Part shown: positions 8,488-18,384 of the stretch, piece by piece
How positions within the stretch are numbered: position 1 is the stretch's first letter
Layout: each line of letters starts with the position of its first letter
From: Caldithrix sp.
GTDB lineage: Bacteria > KSB1 > UBA2214 > DYKH01
Length of the DNA: 64,000 nt
NCBI GenBank assembly: GCA_020722685.1
Contig: DYKH01000003.1
Location: forward strand, 1-64,000
Direction of reading: 5' to 3'
The notes under the pieces: model-generated
What the model saw: the letters and a program-made list of their open reading frames with translations, nothing else
What the model was told of the DNA's origin: nothing
The model's database searches: none
Made by a program: the position numbers and the translations under genes

Positions 8488-9498
8488 CTACAACTCGAAC
8501 CTCAGGCTAAACCGGTGAGTGTTCTCAAAGACACTAAAATCGGTAAAGGCATAGTCCAGCCAAAGCTTGTAGCTGGTGGTTGGCAAGGACAAGCCTCCAC
8601 CGAAAGAAAGACCCTCATCGGTCTGTTTGAAGCGTGTTAGCTCATCAAGCGCACCGGAGTATGCCAATTTGTAGCCGCCGCGAATGGCGAGCTTGTCATA
8701 CAGGGTCCACTCACCGCCAAGGAAATAGAGCTGCTGATTGTCCTTTGGCTTGGTCAGATCGACAAAGGCGCGCAGAGCAGTGTTTTCTTCCTTAGCCACG
8801 CTGAAGGCTGCGCCGATGGAAAAGTTCAACGGCAACGGAGCGCCAATAGCATAGAATTTTAGATCGCCGCCGACGTTGTTGATTCGAGCGCCAAAGGTCA
8901 GGTCACGAAAACCCGTCTCATAAATTGCGCCAAAATCAAACGCTACTGCGGAAGCGTCCTCGGTGTCGATTTTTTCACGAATGTACTTTATGGAAGCACC
9001 CATGCGGAAGCGATCGGTGAACTGCTTGCTATAAGCCAAAGTGACCGCCATGTCCGAGTAATTGTAACTATCATATTGAGTCACACCGGCGCTTTCTGGG
9101 ACTGGGGCCTGATAACCAGGCGGAGCAATGTCTCTATCCGCCGAAATGTCGGATATTCCCATATAGATGACACCAATGCCGAAGGTTCCCAGACCACCGA
9201 AGCCATGAGTAATGGCCCCGGCATTGTGACTCAAATCGACGATCCATTTGTTATAATTGAGGCCAATTTGAGTTTTGCCGTTCTCGATTTGGATTCCAGC
9301 AGGGTTCCAGAAAACCATGTTGGGGTCGCCATACAAGGTGTTGGCGGTAGAACCCAAAGCTACTATTCGGGCACCAACACCGATCTTGAGAAAGGCAGCG
9401 CCATCGATACCCGGTTTCCTGAGCTGACCGGCCCCGACGAAAGAGGCCACGAGCAGCATCAAAATAAGGGTCAAAGCAATAATTTTTGATACCTTCAT
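8488..9498 (-). CDS. PorV/PorQ family outer-membrane beta-barrel protein
   Basis: A 336-residue protein with a signal peptide (MKVSKIIALTLILMLLVASFVGAG). The mature start, with FLKIGVGARIVALGSTANTLYGDPNMVFWNPAG, matches the PorV/PorQ (UPF0164) family: the GARxxALG and D-x-N-x-x-x-x-NPAG motifs are diagnostic. The rest is amphipathic beta-strand ending in Phe-Glu-Leu with a FSLRF terminal strand. Known PorV proteins are outer-membrane components that pass T9SS substrates to the sorting machinery. AAAGGAGATACAGAT precedes the ATG. It is the last gene of a three-gene operon behind a TonB-dependent receptor and a T9SS cargo protein, 48 bases after the cargo. Whether it is the general PorV or a dedicated paralogue cannot be told. 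Confidence 0.9.
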   Translation of the reverse strand: MKVSKIIALTLILMLLVASFVGAGQLRKPGIDGAAFLKIGVGARIVALGSTANTLYGDPNMVFWNPAGIQIENGKTQIGLNYNKWIVDLSHNAGAITHGFGGLGTFGIGVIYMGISDISADRDIAPPGYQAPVPESAGVTQYDSYNYSDMAVTLAYSKQFTDRFRMGASIKYIREKIDTEDASAVAFDFGAIYETGFRDLTFGARINNVGGDLKFYAIGAPLPLNFSIGAAFSVAKEENTALRAFVDLTKPKDNQQLYFLGGEWTLYDKLAIRGGYKLAYSGALDELTRFKQTDEGLSFGGGLSLPTTSYKLWLDYAFTDFSVFENTHRFSLRFEL

Positions 9499-9546
9499 AT
9501 CTGTATCTCCTTTTATTATCGATTACCTTAGGCAGACTGCAATCGG

Positions 9547-12087
9547 CTATCGAATGATAGCGAATTTGCCAACCTGCTGGCCCCCATTGTACTTGACGAC
9601 CCATATATACAAACCGCTTGCAACCTCATTTCCGTTTTTGGAGAACATGTCCCAGAAGTACGTTCCATTTTCCACGACGTCCGCCAGATAATCGACTTCG
9701 TCGATGAGCATGCCTGACAAATCGTAGATCTGGATGGTGCATCTTTGGGGCAGATTATAGAACATGATTTGATGCTTGCCGCTGGCATCATGGAAGGCCA
9801 CTCGTTTGTATGGATTGGGGCGAACACCGATTTTGGTTCTGTTAAGCTCAATGTCCGCAATAGACGCAGTGGGCGACACCAACACAAACGCCGCACCGAT
9901 TTTCTTCAGACCCGCAACGTCCGTGCTTTTTGGGTAATAGGCATTTGCCCAGGCCCAAGGCCAGGTATTTTCCCAGTGGCCACTGCGACCGTTGATGTTC
10001 ACTTTGCCGCTCTCGAGCCACGATACGTTATCTAGGCCCACATACTTGGGGGGAACCGTATTCGCCGCGTCTAACTTGTAGCTTGATACATAGTACCAGT
10101 AGCTCTGTCCCGGAGCACTGTAGGTATCGTCTTCCCAGGCGTATGGATAGGTCGCCGCATCGGAAGTCGTGTTCTTGTAATTGGCGAAATCCGCAGCAGG
10201 GACAACCTTGACCAATTCATAAGGTCCCCAGAAATTGCCCTGCTGATCCTTCAGCAACGCAGAGTTCTTGTTGAGCAGCGGGCTAACCTCCGACTGTCCC
10301 GGATCAACCGCCGGATCATTGGTCTTCCACCAGGTATCATGAGTCGGGTAAAGCTTCTCGTAGGATTTGTATCTTGGCCAGGCTACTGCTTTGTAAATCT
10401 TGATGCCGTCAGCATCGCCCAGCGTTCTCGGATCCTGCCATTTGATCATCGGTCTTACGTTTGTGGAACCGCTTACTTTGATCTCCGGTACCGGTGGAGA
10501 TTGTGGCACGACGTAAGAGCCATCCGGTTGGATAGATTCGAAAACCGCACGCGCCATCTTGGTGGTCTTGCGCAGGCCGAGGATGCGGAATCCGGAGCCG
10601 CGGTAAAAGTACAAGCGTACCCGCTCACCGACTTCTAAGGAAATGGGACCCACACTGCACTGCGGGTCGCCATCGAATTGATATTGGGAGATAAAGCCTT
10701 CGGTGATGATGCCCGGCTCCATTGGGCCGCCGCGTCCCGGGTAGGGATCAGTGGGACTGAGGCCCAACTCATTGCCTTTTGTATCTTTCCACATTATGGC
10801 CGGAGTTTTTTCTCTGGCGCCATCGGGATAGGTCCACTGGCTGGGATCTTTCACTACAAAGGTGGTTGGATCGCCCGGTGTTCCGGAGGCAAAAATCGCC
10901 GGATTCGGAGTCAGATCGAATTTTGCGCCGTCACCGCTCTTGCCGCCGTCGACATAGAAACATCCCATGGCCGCGATGTGTGCTTTCTTCTCATCACCGC
11001 CGCCCGGCCCGACGTTGCCCCAACCCGGCTGATTGGTGTGGAACCAGCCGCGCTGCTTGCCGGTACCCACAACAGGAACCACCTCTTTGCCGCTGGCATC
11101 CTTGAAGCTGAGAAATTTCTCCTCCCACTGCTGGGTTTCCGGATTCCACTTTTTGGCGCCTAACCAGTTATAGCCGTTGTAAGCGTCATAGTATTCGCCA
11201 AAATCCGTGACCGCAGGATGGTCAAAGTTGTTTGGCCAGGTGGAACCGATGGCTTGGCAATGAATGTCCCAAGGATTGCCTTCCTCGTCCGGCGTGGCAT
11301 CATAGATGCTCGCCCGGTAGCGGTTGTTGTTGACATAGTAACCGCGTCCGCCGGTGTAATAGGTGAAGAAATGGAAACAGCCGGGCCAATAGGTGAACAC
11401 CAAAGAATTAATTCGGTTATTGGTAAGCTCCACCACACCATCACCGTTCAAATCCGTTTGACCGGTGTTGTACAACTCAAATTCGACAATGTGAAAATCG
11501 TCCAAGTTGCCCCATGGCATGGTCCATGAATGCACCGTTTCTTTTACATCGACACCCAGTGTCGTCGGGAATGCTGAAGTAGACCAGGCGTGAGTCCGAT
11601 CCGCAGAAAGATAGGCGCCACCAACCGGATCATGATAATTGCGCTTCGGATCATTGGCGCCGGCGACTTTTGCCACATACATCATCTTGGCATAGTTTCT
11701 ATCGGCTGCACCGACGACCGGCTCGTTGGCCGCTGCAAACTGCTCATTAGGATTGAATTCAACAGCATACGTGCCATTGGAAAAATCCATGATGAGTCGG
11801 CCCGACATCCAAGCCCAGGGAGTGATGGCGAACTGCCCGCCAATGAGTCGACCGCTGAAAAACAAGTTGCCTTGAGGATGAAACAGGGAGATTTGCGTGA
11901 CATCGGTCTTCAGCGGGTACTGCCCCCAGTTATAATCATAGTTTGCGGGTATGTAGCATCCCCAGGTCTCACCCGCGGCGATAACGATATTCTTCTGGGG
12001 TGGCTCAGCCATGACTGGAAGCCAGACAAGAGACAGCCCGAACACCGTTATCAGCAATGTGAGTAGAGTTTTTTCGTTTTTGCGCAT
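9547..12087 (-). CDS. Large secreted protein with T9SS type A C-terminal sorting domain
   Basis: An 846-residue exported protein. Signal peptide at residues 1-27 (KTLLTLLITVFGLSLVWLPVMA). The main body is beta-rich with many Trp/Tyr/Gly residues and no family I recognise; around residues 550-740 it includes fibronectin-type-III-like text (VRPMIKWQDPRTLGDADGI, YWYYVSSYKLDAA). The last 80 residues are a type A sorting domain: GVRPNPYKR, IMFYNLPQRCTIQIYDLSG, NGTYFWDMFSKNGNEVASG and a final GKFAIIR strand. In characterised systems this domain directs passage through the T9SS and surface anchoring or release. AAGGAGATCAAAAC precedes the ATG. It lies between the TonB-dependent receptor and the PorV-family gene and is probably their partner: a surface substrate-binding or degrading protein. 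Confidence 0.9.
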   Translation of the reverse strand: MRKNEKTLLTLLITVFGLSLVWLPVMAEPPQKNIVIAAGETWGCYIPANYDYNWGQYPLKTDVTQISLFHPQGNLFFSGRLIGGQFAITPWAWMSGRLIMDFSNGTYAVEFNPNEQFAAANEPVVGAADRNYAKMMYVAKVAGANDPKRNYHDPVGGAYLSADRTHAWSTSAFPTTLGVDVKETVHSWTMPWGNLDDFHIVEFELYNTGQTDLNGDGVVELTNNRINSLVFTYWPGCFHFFTYYTGGRGYYVNNNRYRASIYDATPDEEGNPWDIHCQAIGSTWPNNFDHPAVTDFGEYYDAYNGYNWLGAKKWNPETQQWEEKFLSFKDASGKEVVPVVGTGKQRGWFHTNQPGWGNVGPGGGDEKKAHIAAMGCFYVDGGKSGDGAKFDLTPNPAIFASGTPGDPTTFVVKDPSQWTYPDGAREKTPAIMWKDTKGNELGLSPTDPYPGRGGPMEPGIITEGFISQYQFDGDPQCSVGPISLEVGERVRLYFYRGSGFRILGLRKTTKMARAVFESIQPDGSYVVPQSPPVPEIKVSGSTNVRPMIKWQDPRTLGDADGIKIYKAVAWPRYKSYEKLYPTHDTWWKTNDPAVDPGQSEVSPLLNKNSALLKDQQGNFWGPYELVKVVPAADFANYKNTTSDAATYPYAWEDDTYSAPGQSYWYYVSSYKLDAANTVPPKYVGLDNVSWLESGKVNINGRSGHWENTWPWAWANAYYPKSTDVAGLKKIGAAFVLVSPTASIADIELNRTKIGVRPNPYKRVAFHDASGKHQIMFYNLPQRCTIQIYDLSGMLIDEVDYLADVVENGTYFWDMFSKNGNEVASGLYIWVVKYNGGQQVGKFAIIR

Positions 12088-12135
12088 GTTTTGATCTCCT
12101 TTTCAGTACAATGGATGGCCAGAAACCTGTAGCGC

Positions 12136-15100
12136 CTAATAGAAACCGACTTCCAAACCTACCCAGATTTGCCGGGCGGGTCCGTACAAATAACGGCCAA
12201 ACCAATCAAATGGGACGTTCCATTTGCCTTTAGGATCTTGCTCATCACCGGTGTTGGGCTTTGAATCGCGACCCAGCTCGAATATCCGTTGGTCAACGCT
12301 CTCATTGAAGGGCGTGTTATTGTAGGCCAGAATGTTCTCTTTGTTGGTCACGTTGCGAACTTCCACAAAGGGTCGCATGCGCACGCCGCCCATTTTCCCT
12401 TCCCAACTGAGGCGCAAATTGAGCCAGTAGTTCCACGGACCTTCGCGAAGCTTCGGACTGACGTTGAACCAAGGATCGTTCTCGGTGTTTTCGGTGGGGA
12501 AGTACTTGAAGCCACTCATGGCATTGCCGATGGCCGCCAACTCAAAGTCTACCGGCAAGAAGAAAGTCATGATGGCGCCGAAACGATGGGTTCGATCGTA
12601 ACCGCCAGCCAACGGGTTGGAGGTGCTGCGCATGACGATGTTGTCTTCGCGGTACGGATAGTAATCGGCCAGATTGACCGGCAAGGTTGCGTATTGGCTG
12701 CTGTCGACGGCGGCCTTGAAATCGGTTCGCTGGCTTACGTCGTTGCCGCTCATGCGGGTGGCGGCCTTTATGTATGAATAGGAGTAGGTGACGCGTCCTG
12801 ACCACCAGCCGCTCCGACGTTTTTCAATCGTTGCCTCGATACCACGAGAATCAGCGTGGCCCCAGGGCGTCTCGAAATAGACTGCTTGGCCTTTGTATGG
12901 CGTGAGACCCCAGCTAATCTTGGAATAGTTTTCCACGTCGCGGTAGTAGACGACTCCGTCCAATGAAATGTCGGAGATGGGCGCCCATTGTAGACCGATT
13001 TCATAAGCAGTCGAGCGCATCGGCTGTTGCTCCGGCCAAACGCTCACCATGGCAGGCGAGGCGCTATAGTTCATGAAATTGTAATCGCTGTACAACGTCA
13101 CAAAGTTCGGGTACTGCACGAACTTACCAAATGAATAGTGCATGGCCATGCGGTCAGAAATCGGGTGCGATACACCCAACCTCGGGCTAAAATACCATTT
13201 CCAGCCAACCCTCTCGCCACGGCTCGGACGCAGTTCAAGTAAGGTATTGGTGGCGTCGACTATATAGTCCCAGGGATGAAAATCGTTGACAAAGTTTTTA
13301 GTGTCGTTGTCATACCCATCCACACGCGCACCTACGTTGATGATCATGCCGCCGTATTCGATACGGTCTTGCAGATAGAACGCAGCCTCTTTAGGATGGA
13401 AAGTGCTTCGATCAACATGAAAGGCTTCTGTGGGATATTGATGCCCAGCACCGCGCAGCTCAGACTGCAGTTGATTGACATCCACATAGTGCAGTCTGAA
13501 TTGACCACCAGTTTTGATCTGATGATTGAATGAAAGCTGACTGGTAAGGTCTGCTTTCAGGGTAGTGACGTTTCGAGTTGTCTTGCTGTACAGCGTTGCT
13601 GGATATGCAGGTCTAAACGTACCACCAGTCGCCCAGAAATTGACCTTGTTCTCCATGTATTCTTGATCGATAGCACTATAGAAGAAGGTTCGATTGGGAT
13701 CCCTCGCCGACAAAACTGCAGTCGGATTCTCGTTTAAAAAATTCCCATCATAGCCATTAACGGTGGACCAATCAATGTAAGTTTCACCTTTATCAGTCTT
13801 GGTGATGCCGCCGACGTACTTCAGATATTCCTCGCGACTATCGAAATCGATGAAATCACCGGTCTCGTCAATGTCGCAGTAGCCATCGCCGTTATCGTCC
13901 GGGTAGCCGATCTCGCTGGTCTTATTGCTTTGGCTGAGTTGGACTTCATAGAAGGTTCTTGGAGAAAGGGTATGCGTCCATTTGGCGTAGCCGACCAGAC
14001 TCAGGTCCTTGTAGCGGGGCGCGCCTTCCATGTAGTACAACCACTTGGGGTTGAACTTCCAATTGACAAAATTGAAAAGCTCGCCGCCGTCATCAAGCTG
14101 CCCGTACAGGGTTACGCGCTGGTTGGCGGTCAGATCATAATGCAGCTTCAAGGTGCCGGTGACCCTCTTTTCGATGTCAAACGGCAGCGGAGAGGTGCGC
14201 TCGTTCTGGTATCTGCCGGAAAGGAAGAAGCCGGACTTTGTTCCCAAAAACGGGATCGGACCACTGGCATTTCCTTCCACTTCCATCGAGCGTCCCAAAC
14301 CTGAGGAATCCTCAGGATCAAAGTAATATTTATCTTTGGCTAAATCTTCGGTCCAGGTGAAAAGCTCGGCAGCTCTTTTGTCTTTGATGGCCGTGGAGTT
14401 TTGCAGGTTCTTCTTTTCATCAAAGTAGCCGATTTGCGATCCTTTGCTGTCCTTCATGTAATAAGGATTGCTGCCAAATACCTCCCACTTGTCCAAGGGG
14501 GTTCCGCGCATAAAGATTTTTCCGGTGTATTTTTGGCCGCCACTTTTGGTCACCAGGTTGACAATGCCGGCGCCGGCAGTGGGGTATTCCGCTGTGAAGG
14601 TGCCCGCATAGACGTTCATCTCCTGAATGCTGCTGGTCGGCACGTCACCCATAGTGGTTTCATTCAGCTCGGATCGGCGGAATGCCTGATAGACATGGCC
14701 GACTTCACCGCTTCCGAACGCACCGGTGCCGCCGGAAAAGTACGTGTCGGAAACGTCCACGCCGTCGACCAGAGTTTTGGTTTCATATTTTCGACCGCCA
14801 CGCACATAGCCATTGAAGGTGCTCGCAGTGGTCTGAATGATTTCATGGACAGAACCAACCGGCAAGGCATTGTCCAATTCTTCCGCGCCAATGGTGGTCT
14901 TAGATTGCGTGAGAGTTTTTTCCACCAACGGTCTCTCCGCCACCACGGTGATTCCTTCACCCGCAATCACGGTCTGTTTCAATGCTATGTTTAATTCCGT
15001 CGTCACGTCCGATTGCGAGAGTACGTTTTGTACTTCCTGGCTTTCGTATCCCATGATAGATACTTTGACCGACTGCCTGCCAAGAGGCACGTTGATCACA

Positions 15101-15306
15101 AAATACCTCCCTTGAAGATCCGTTATAGCTCCCAAGCTCGTGCCCGTAACCATCACGTTAGCGCCGGGCAGTGCTTCTCCAGTTGCAGCGTCTGTGATCT
15201 TTCCGGCAATTTTGCCCAGACCGGCAAAAGCAGGCAAGGACAAAAGAAGCAGGATAAGCACACTTACGGTAAATACCATAAGCCTTGTCTTTAAGTTTTG
15301 CGTCAT
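12136..15306 (-). CDS. TonB-dependent receptor with carboxypeptidase-like regulatory N-terminal domain
   Basis: A 1056-residue outer-membrane transporter. Order of parts: signal peptide (1-28); carboxypeptidase D regulatory-like beta-sandwich (about 32-110, with GKITDAATGEALPGANVMV and GYESQEV); plug domain (about 125-270, with the conserved DGVDVSDTY and PTAGAGIVNLVTKSGG); then the long beta barrel, which ends in an aromatic strand IWVGLEVGFY. AGGAGG lies eight bases before the ATG. It is of the SusC-like or general TonB type, but no SusD gene is adjacent; instead a T9SS cargo protein follows 48 bases on. Likely imports a large ligand, probably an oligosaccharide, captured by that neighbour. 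The ligand is inferred only from surrounding sugar genes. Confidence 0.93.
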   Translation of the reverse strand: MTQNLKTRLMVFTVSVLILLLLSLPAFAGLGKIAGKITDAATGEALPGANVMVTGTSLGAITDLQGRYFVINVPLGRQSVKVSIMGYESQEVQNVLSQSDVTTELNIALKQTVIAGEGITVVAERPLVEKTLTQSKTTIGAEELDNALPVGSVHEIIQTTASTFNGYVRGGRKYETKTLVDGVDVSDTYFSGGTGAFGSGEVGHVYQAFRRSELNETTMGDVPTSSIQEMNVYAGTFTAEYPTAGAGIVNLVTKSGGQKYTGKIFMRGTPLDKWEVFGSNPYYMKDSKGSQIGYFDEKKNLQNSTAIKDKRAAELFTWTEDLAKDKYYFDPEDSSGLGRSMEVEGNASGPIPFLGTKSGFFLSGRYQNERTSPLPFDIEKRVTGTLKLHYDLTANQRVTLYGQLDDGGELFNFVNWKFNPKWLYYMEGAPRYKDLSLVGYAKWTHTLSPRTFYEVQLSQSNKTSEIGYPDDNGDGYCDIDETGDFIDFDSREEYLKYVGGITKTDKGETYIDWSTVNGYDGNFLNENPTAVLSARDPNRTFFYSAIDQEYMENKVNFWATGGTFRPAYPATLYSKTTRNVTTLKADLTSQLSFNHQIKTGGQFRLHYVDVNQLQSELRGAGHQYPTEAFHVDRSTFHPKEAAFYLQDRIEYGGMIINVGARVDGYDNDTKNFVNDFHPWDYIVDATNTLLELRPSRGERVGWKWYFSPRLGVSHPISDRMAMHYSFGKFVQYPNFVTLYSDYNFMNYSASPAMVSVWPEQQPMRSTAYEIGLQWAPISDISLDGVVYYRDVENYSKISWGLTPYKGQAVYFETPWGHADSRGIEATIEKRRSGWWSGRVTYSYSYIKAATRMSGNDVSQRTDFKAAVDSSQYATLPVNLADYYPYREDNIVMRSTSNPLAGGYDRTHRFGAIMTFFLPVDFELAAIGNAMSGFKYFPTENTENDPWFNVSPKLREGPWNYWLNLRLSWEGKMGGVRMRPFVEVRNVTNKENILAYNNTPFNESVDQRIFELGRDSKPNTGDEQDPKGKWNVPFDWFGRYLYGPARQIWVGLEVGFY

Positions 15307-16097
15307 GGTAAAAACCTCCTATTAAGTTATGTCTCATGAAACTCGGAGCTTTAAACAGGAATTGAAAAGACGAGTTCTTAAGTAGATTGGGAAGTGCTAC
15401 TACTGACAAGACGCGTAATGAACACCTGCTAGCTTATTAATTGGTAGGTTATTGGTCGACCTTGGCTTTTCCCTCCTCTCTAAAAATGAAATAACAAACA
15501 GTAACTATTTTTTTGTTTCGCGCATCCTCCTTTCCGGGATTGTTAACAGATTAGTGCGGTGGGGCTATAAACAAAGTAAGAAAAGAAAAGGGCGAAGAAA
15601 AGACGCTTCCTTGTAAAAGGAAATGCCTTTTCTTCGCCCTTCTACTTGCTTTCTGCTGGGCTATGATAACCATCGGTCCATTTCTTAGACATTTGAGTTA
15701 TTAACGCATGCCTGCGCAATAATCGAATTATGGCTACCCACAACACAACTTCATCTTGGCAAACTTTTCGGCTTCATTTTAGCCTTTTTCTCAATTACAG
15801 TCAAGTGAAATTTTTAAACTGAGAAATAGTTTTTTCTATCCGATGGAAATGGCGGTGCAAGTGCCTCCTGTTAGGTCGGGCGAATTTCCTTCCCACCAAC
15901 TCGCTCGATGAATGAAAACAAGTTTCCTTAATCAGGGGGTTCAAAATATGCTCTCGTAATCTTCTCTCAAAACCTGTAGGAGGTCGTTTTTCTGCATAAA
16001 GAAAACGCTCAATATGGTTCCGTTCTTTCAATCAGAAATCTGGGAAGGATTTGGCTAAACGTCAGTGCTAAGCACCGGCACATTTCTCAATTGACTG
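15307..16097. other. Intergenic region upstream of the receptor operon
   Basis: About 790 bases holding the strong hairpin at 15588-15641 and, presumably, the receptor promoter in the A/T-rich stretch 15480-15545. A frame at 15801-16031 (minus) has no ribosome site or recognisable family and is not called. Confidence 0.6.
15588..15641 (-). terminator. Long hairpin terminator
   Basis: Fifteen-base perfect arms (AAGGGCGAAGAAAAG and its complement) surround a loop that itself contains a TTCCTTGTAAAAGGAA hairpin. On the minus strand the stem is followed by a T-rich tract (TTTTCTTTTCTT). It lies between the isomerase-like gene and the receptor gene, so it can insulate the receptor promoter from upstream transcription. 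Confidence 0.75.
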
Positions 16098-16907
16098 TCA
16101 AAGATCCCAATCGCTTTCCACCAACTTTAGCAGCGCTCTTAATCTATTGAAGCTTATTTTAGTAGATTCGACCAACGGCAGATAGTGCGTTTCCAGCGTG
16201 ACGTACTCAATTATCTTATCCCGCTGCAATGCCGCAAGCTGTCCTACCCAATTCACTGCACCTTCCCCAAAAAGCTTGCAGGTAATCTGCGGATGGCTGA
16301 CGGCATCTTTGACGTGCACGTTCATAATGTGCGGCTTGATGAATTCGTATCCGGTCGGATAAGGCATTTCCCCGGTACCGACGGCATTCGCGGCATCCCA
16401 ATTGGCGCCAAAGTTGCGCCGGTTCACCTTGCGAACAATGCGGGCGGTATTTTCTCCGGAATCGCAGTAAAATCCGGGCTCGTTCTCCACCGCGATAGTC
16501 AAATTTTCGCCAGCAGCCATGTCAGCTATTCTCTGAAAAAAGCCGACAATTTCCTCCTCCGGCAGAGATTCCTGAAGAAAGCCAAAGGTGATGATCTTGT
16601 TCGTGCCCCACCTGTGTGCGAGCGCAAAGGTCTTGGGCAGGACGTCCTCCATGGCCTTGCGAATGCCTATCGTATCCGATGGTTTGACCTTGAAGGTACC
16701 AGGCGAAAGCGCACCAATCCTTATTCGTCCCGATTCAACTGCCCGGTCGATGTACTCCAAATCCGCTTGATCGAGATAAGGAATCCGTTTTTCGTAGCTA
16801 CCGACGCAGCGGAGCTCGTACTTCTTGATTCCCATTTCCGTGCCGATGGTGACGGCTTCCTGAATGTTCAATGAGATTTCGTCGGAAACGATGGCAATTT
16901 CTAACAT
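16098..16907 (-). CDS. Sugar phosphate isomerase/epimerase family TIM-barrel protein
   Basis: A 269-residue AP-endonuclease-2-type TIM barrel. It opens MLEIAIVSDEISLNIQEA, and the metal-binding blocks VENEPGFYCDSGENT (Glu), GANWDAANAVGTGE (Asp), MNVHVKDA (His) and YVTLETHY (Glu) are in the order of xylose-isomerase-like enzymes. Such proteins isomerise or epimerise sugars, inositols or hydroxypyruvate, usually with a divalent metal. The start at 16907 has GAGGA five bases before it and gives a proper N-terminus; the longer frame to 16994 adds unrelated residues. No signal peptide. Neighbours are a Tat-exported aminotransferase upstream and the receptor operon downstream, consistent with sugar breakdown. 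Confidence 0.88.
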   Translation of the reverse strand: MLEIAIVSDEISLNIQEAVTIGTEMGIKKYELRCVGSYEKRIPYLDQADLEYIDRAVESGRIRIGALSPGTFKVKPSDTIGIRKAMEDVLPKTFALAHRWGTNKIITFGFLQESLPEEEIVGFFQRIADMAAGENLTIAVENEPGFYCDSGENTARIVRKVNRRNFGANWDAANAVGTGEMPYPTGYEFIKPHIMNVHVKDAVSHPQITCKLFGEGAVNWVGQLAALQRDKIIEYVTLETHYLPLVESTKISFNRLRALLKLVESDWDL

Positions 16908-17098
16908 GCTTGTCCTCGAAATAATTTGAAGCTTTGAACCACTAGAGGGATTGATCACTCGTTTCACCTCGTTGAAACGGGCTATTAGTGACAATCATTT
17001 TTCATTAGCACCCATCTTTAGTTGGGTGGTTGCTTTGGCGATTGCTCACCCCATCCAATCGGTCGCCCGGTTAGAATTAGCCGAAAAAGGATTGCCTT

Positions 17099-18376
17099 TC
17101 AGGCTTTCGACAATCCTTTCACCAGCTCCACCAAGCGCTCGACTTCTTCCATGCTGTTGTACAAGTGACAAGATACCCGAATGGCATCCAAGTTGGCCTC
17201 GCCGACGCCGCGCACGCGCACTTGTTGTTCCGTCAGCACCGACGAAATTTTGGCGCTGGGCACACCCCGCATCCTGAAGGTGATCATGGAGGTGCGGTAT
17301 TTCTCTTCCGTCGGCGACAAGACCTCGACTTTGTCGATCTCTTGCAACCTTTCATAAAGATGTTCCGCAAGCTCACAGTTATGGGCAAAAATTGCCTCAT
17401 GGCCGATGGCAGCAAAAAAATCAAGCGCCGCACCCAGGGCATGAAACAAAGCGGGATTCTGCGTTCCATACTCGAAGCGCTGCGCGCTGGGAGAATAGCG
17501 TAGCTCGCGCTTGTCGAAATCCATCTCGGCAGTGGAATAGGCGCCCACGGTGATCGGATTCAGGGAATCCAGTTCTTCCTTTTTTATGTAAAAAATGCCG
17601 GTGCGCTTGCCTCCCAGCAACCATTTGTGGCCGCTGGTCGAATAATAATCACAGCCGTATTCGCGAACATTGATGGGAATGTTCCCTGGCCCCTGCGCTC
17701 CATCGAAAGCAAGCTTGATCTTCCGGCTCTTCGCCAATTCGGCGATTTCCTTGGCAGGCAGCATCTGCCCGGTTGTACAAGTCACGTGACTCAAAAAGAT
17801 CAGTTTTGTCCGCTTGGTAATGAGCTTCTCGACAAGTCCGACGTTTGCCAGTCCGTTGCTAAGATCCGGAGCAAAGGATTTGATAATGAGCCCATCTCTT
17901 TTGGCGCGATTCAAAAGGGGAATGTGGCCGCCTACATGCTCATGCGTGGTGGTGATAATCTCATCCCCCTTTTTCATCGGCAGGCCATTGATGACGATAT
18001 TATTGCCCTCGGTGGCGCAACTAACCAGAGCGATCTCTTCTTTTTCACAGCCCAATATTTTGGCACATTTCTCTTTCACTTCCTCCCATTTCGCCGCATC
18101 GCGTCCCGGCTGGGGATGGACTTCCAATTGTTCCGATTCACGTTGTAAGGCATCCAAAACAGTCTTGGGTGAAGCGCCCAAACCGCCGGTGTTGAAATAA
18201 GCGTAATCCTTTGGCAAGAAGAATTGCTCGCGGACTTGCTGCCAATCGATTCTGCCTAGAGAGTCGAGGTAGCGCTGGGGCGCCGACAACTCCCGTCCCG
18301 TGGCGCTATGTCGAGTCGAGACTGCCATACTCGCGGAAAGCATCCCCAAGGTCTTTATGAAATTTCTTCGCTCCAT
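17099..18376 (-). CDS. Tat-exported class V aminotransferase-like PLP enzyme
   Basis: A 425-residue pyridoxal-phosphate enzyme of the class V (isopenicillin-N-epimerase/cysteine-desulfurase) fold. The PLP lysine is Lys251 in STSGHKWLLGGKRTG; Asp225 in LAFDGAQGPGN pairs with the pyridine nitrogen, and THEHVGG and HVTCTTGQMLP are the usual flanking blocks. It starts MERRNFIKTLGMLSASMA, a twin-arginine (RRxFxK) signal, so the enzyme appears to be folded with its cofactor and exported to the periplasm, which is uncommon for PLP enzymes. GGGAGG precedes the ATG by four bases. It begins nine bases after the glycosidase-like gene ends, so they share a transcript. Substrate unknown; an amino-group or C-N/C-S lyase or epimerase reaction on a cell-wall or sugar derivative is possible. 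Confidence 0.88.
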   Translation of the reverse strand: MERRNFIKTLGMLSASMAVSTRHSATGRELSAPQRYLDSLGRIDWQQVREQFFLPKDYAYFNTGGLGASPKTVLDALQRESEQLEVHPQPGRDAAKWEEVKEKCAKILGCEKEEIALVSCATEGNNIVINGLPMKKGDEIITTTHEHVGGHIPLLNRAKRDGLIIKSFAPDLSNGLANVGLVEKLITKRTKLIFLSHVTCTTGQMLPAKEIAELAKSRKIKLAFDGAQGPGNIPINVREYGCDYYSTSGHKWLLGGKRTGIFYIKKEELDSLNPITVGAYSTAEMDFDKRELRYSPSAQRFEYGTQNPALFHALGAALDFFAAIGHEAIFAHNCELAEHLYERLQEIDKVEVLSPTEEKYRTSMITFRMRGVPSAKISSVLTEQQVRVRGVGEANLDAIRVSCHLYNSMEEVERLVELVKGLSKA

Positions 18377-18384
18377 TTACCTCC

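Noticed and set aside
15801..16031. 76-codon minus-strand frame in the receptor upstream region
   Set aside because: No ribosome site, no recognisable family, high Arg/His content typical of chance frames here.
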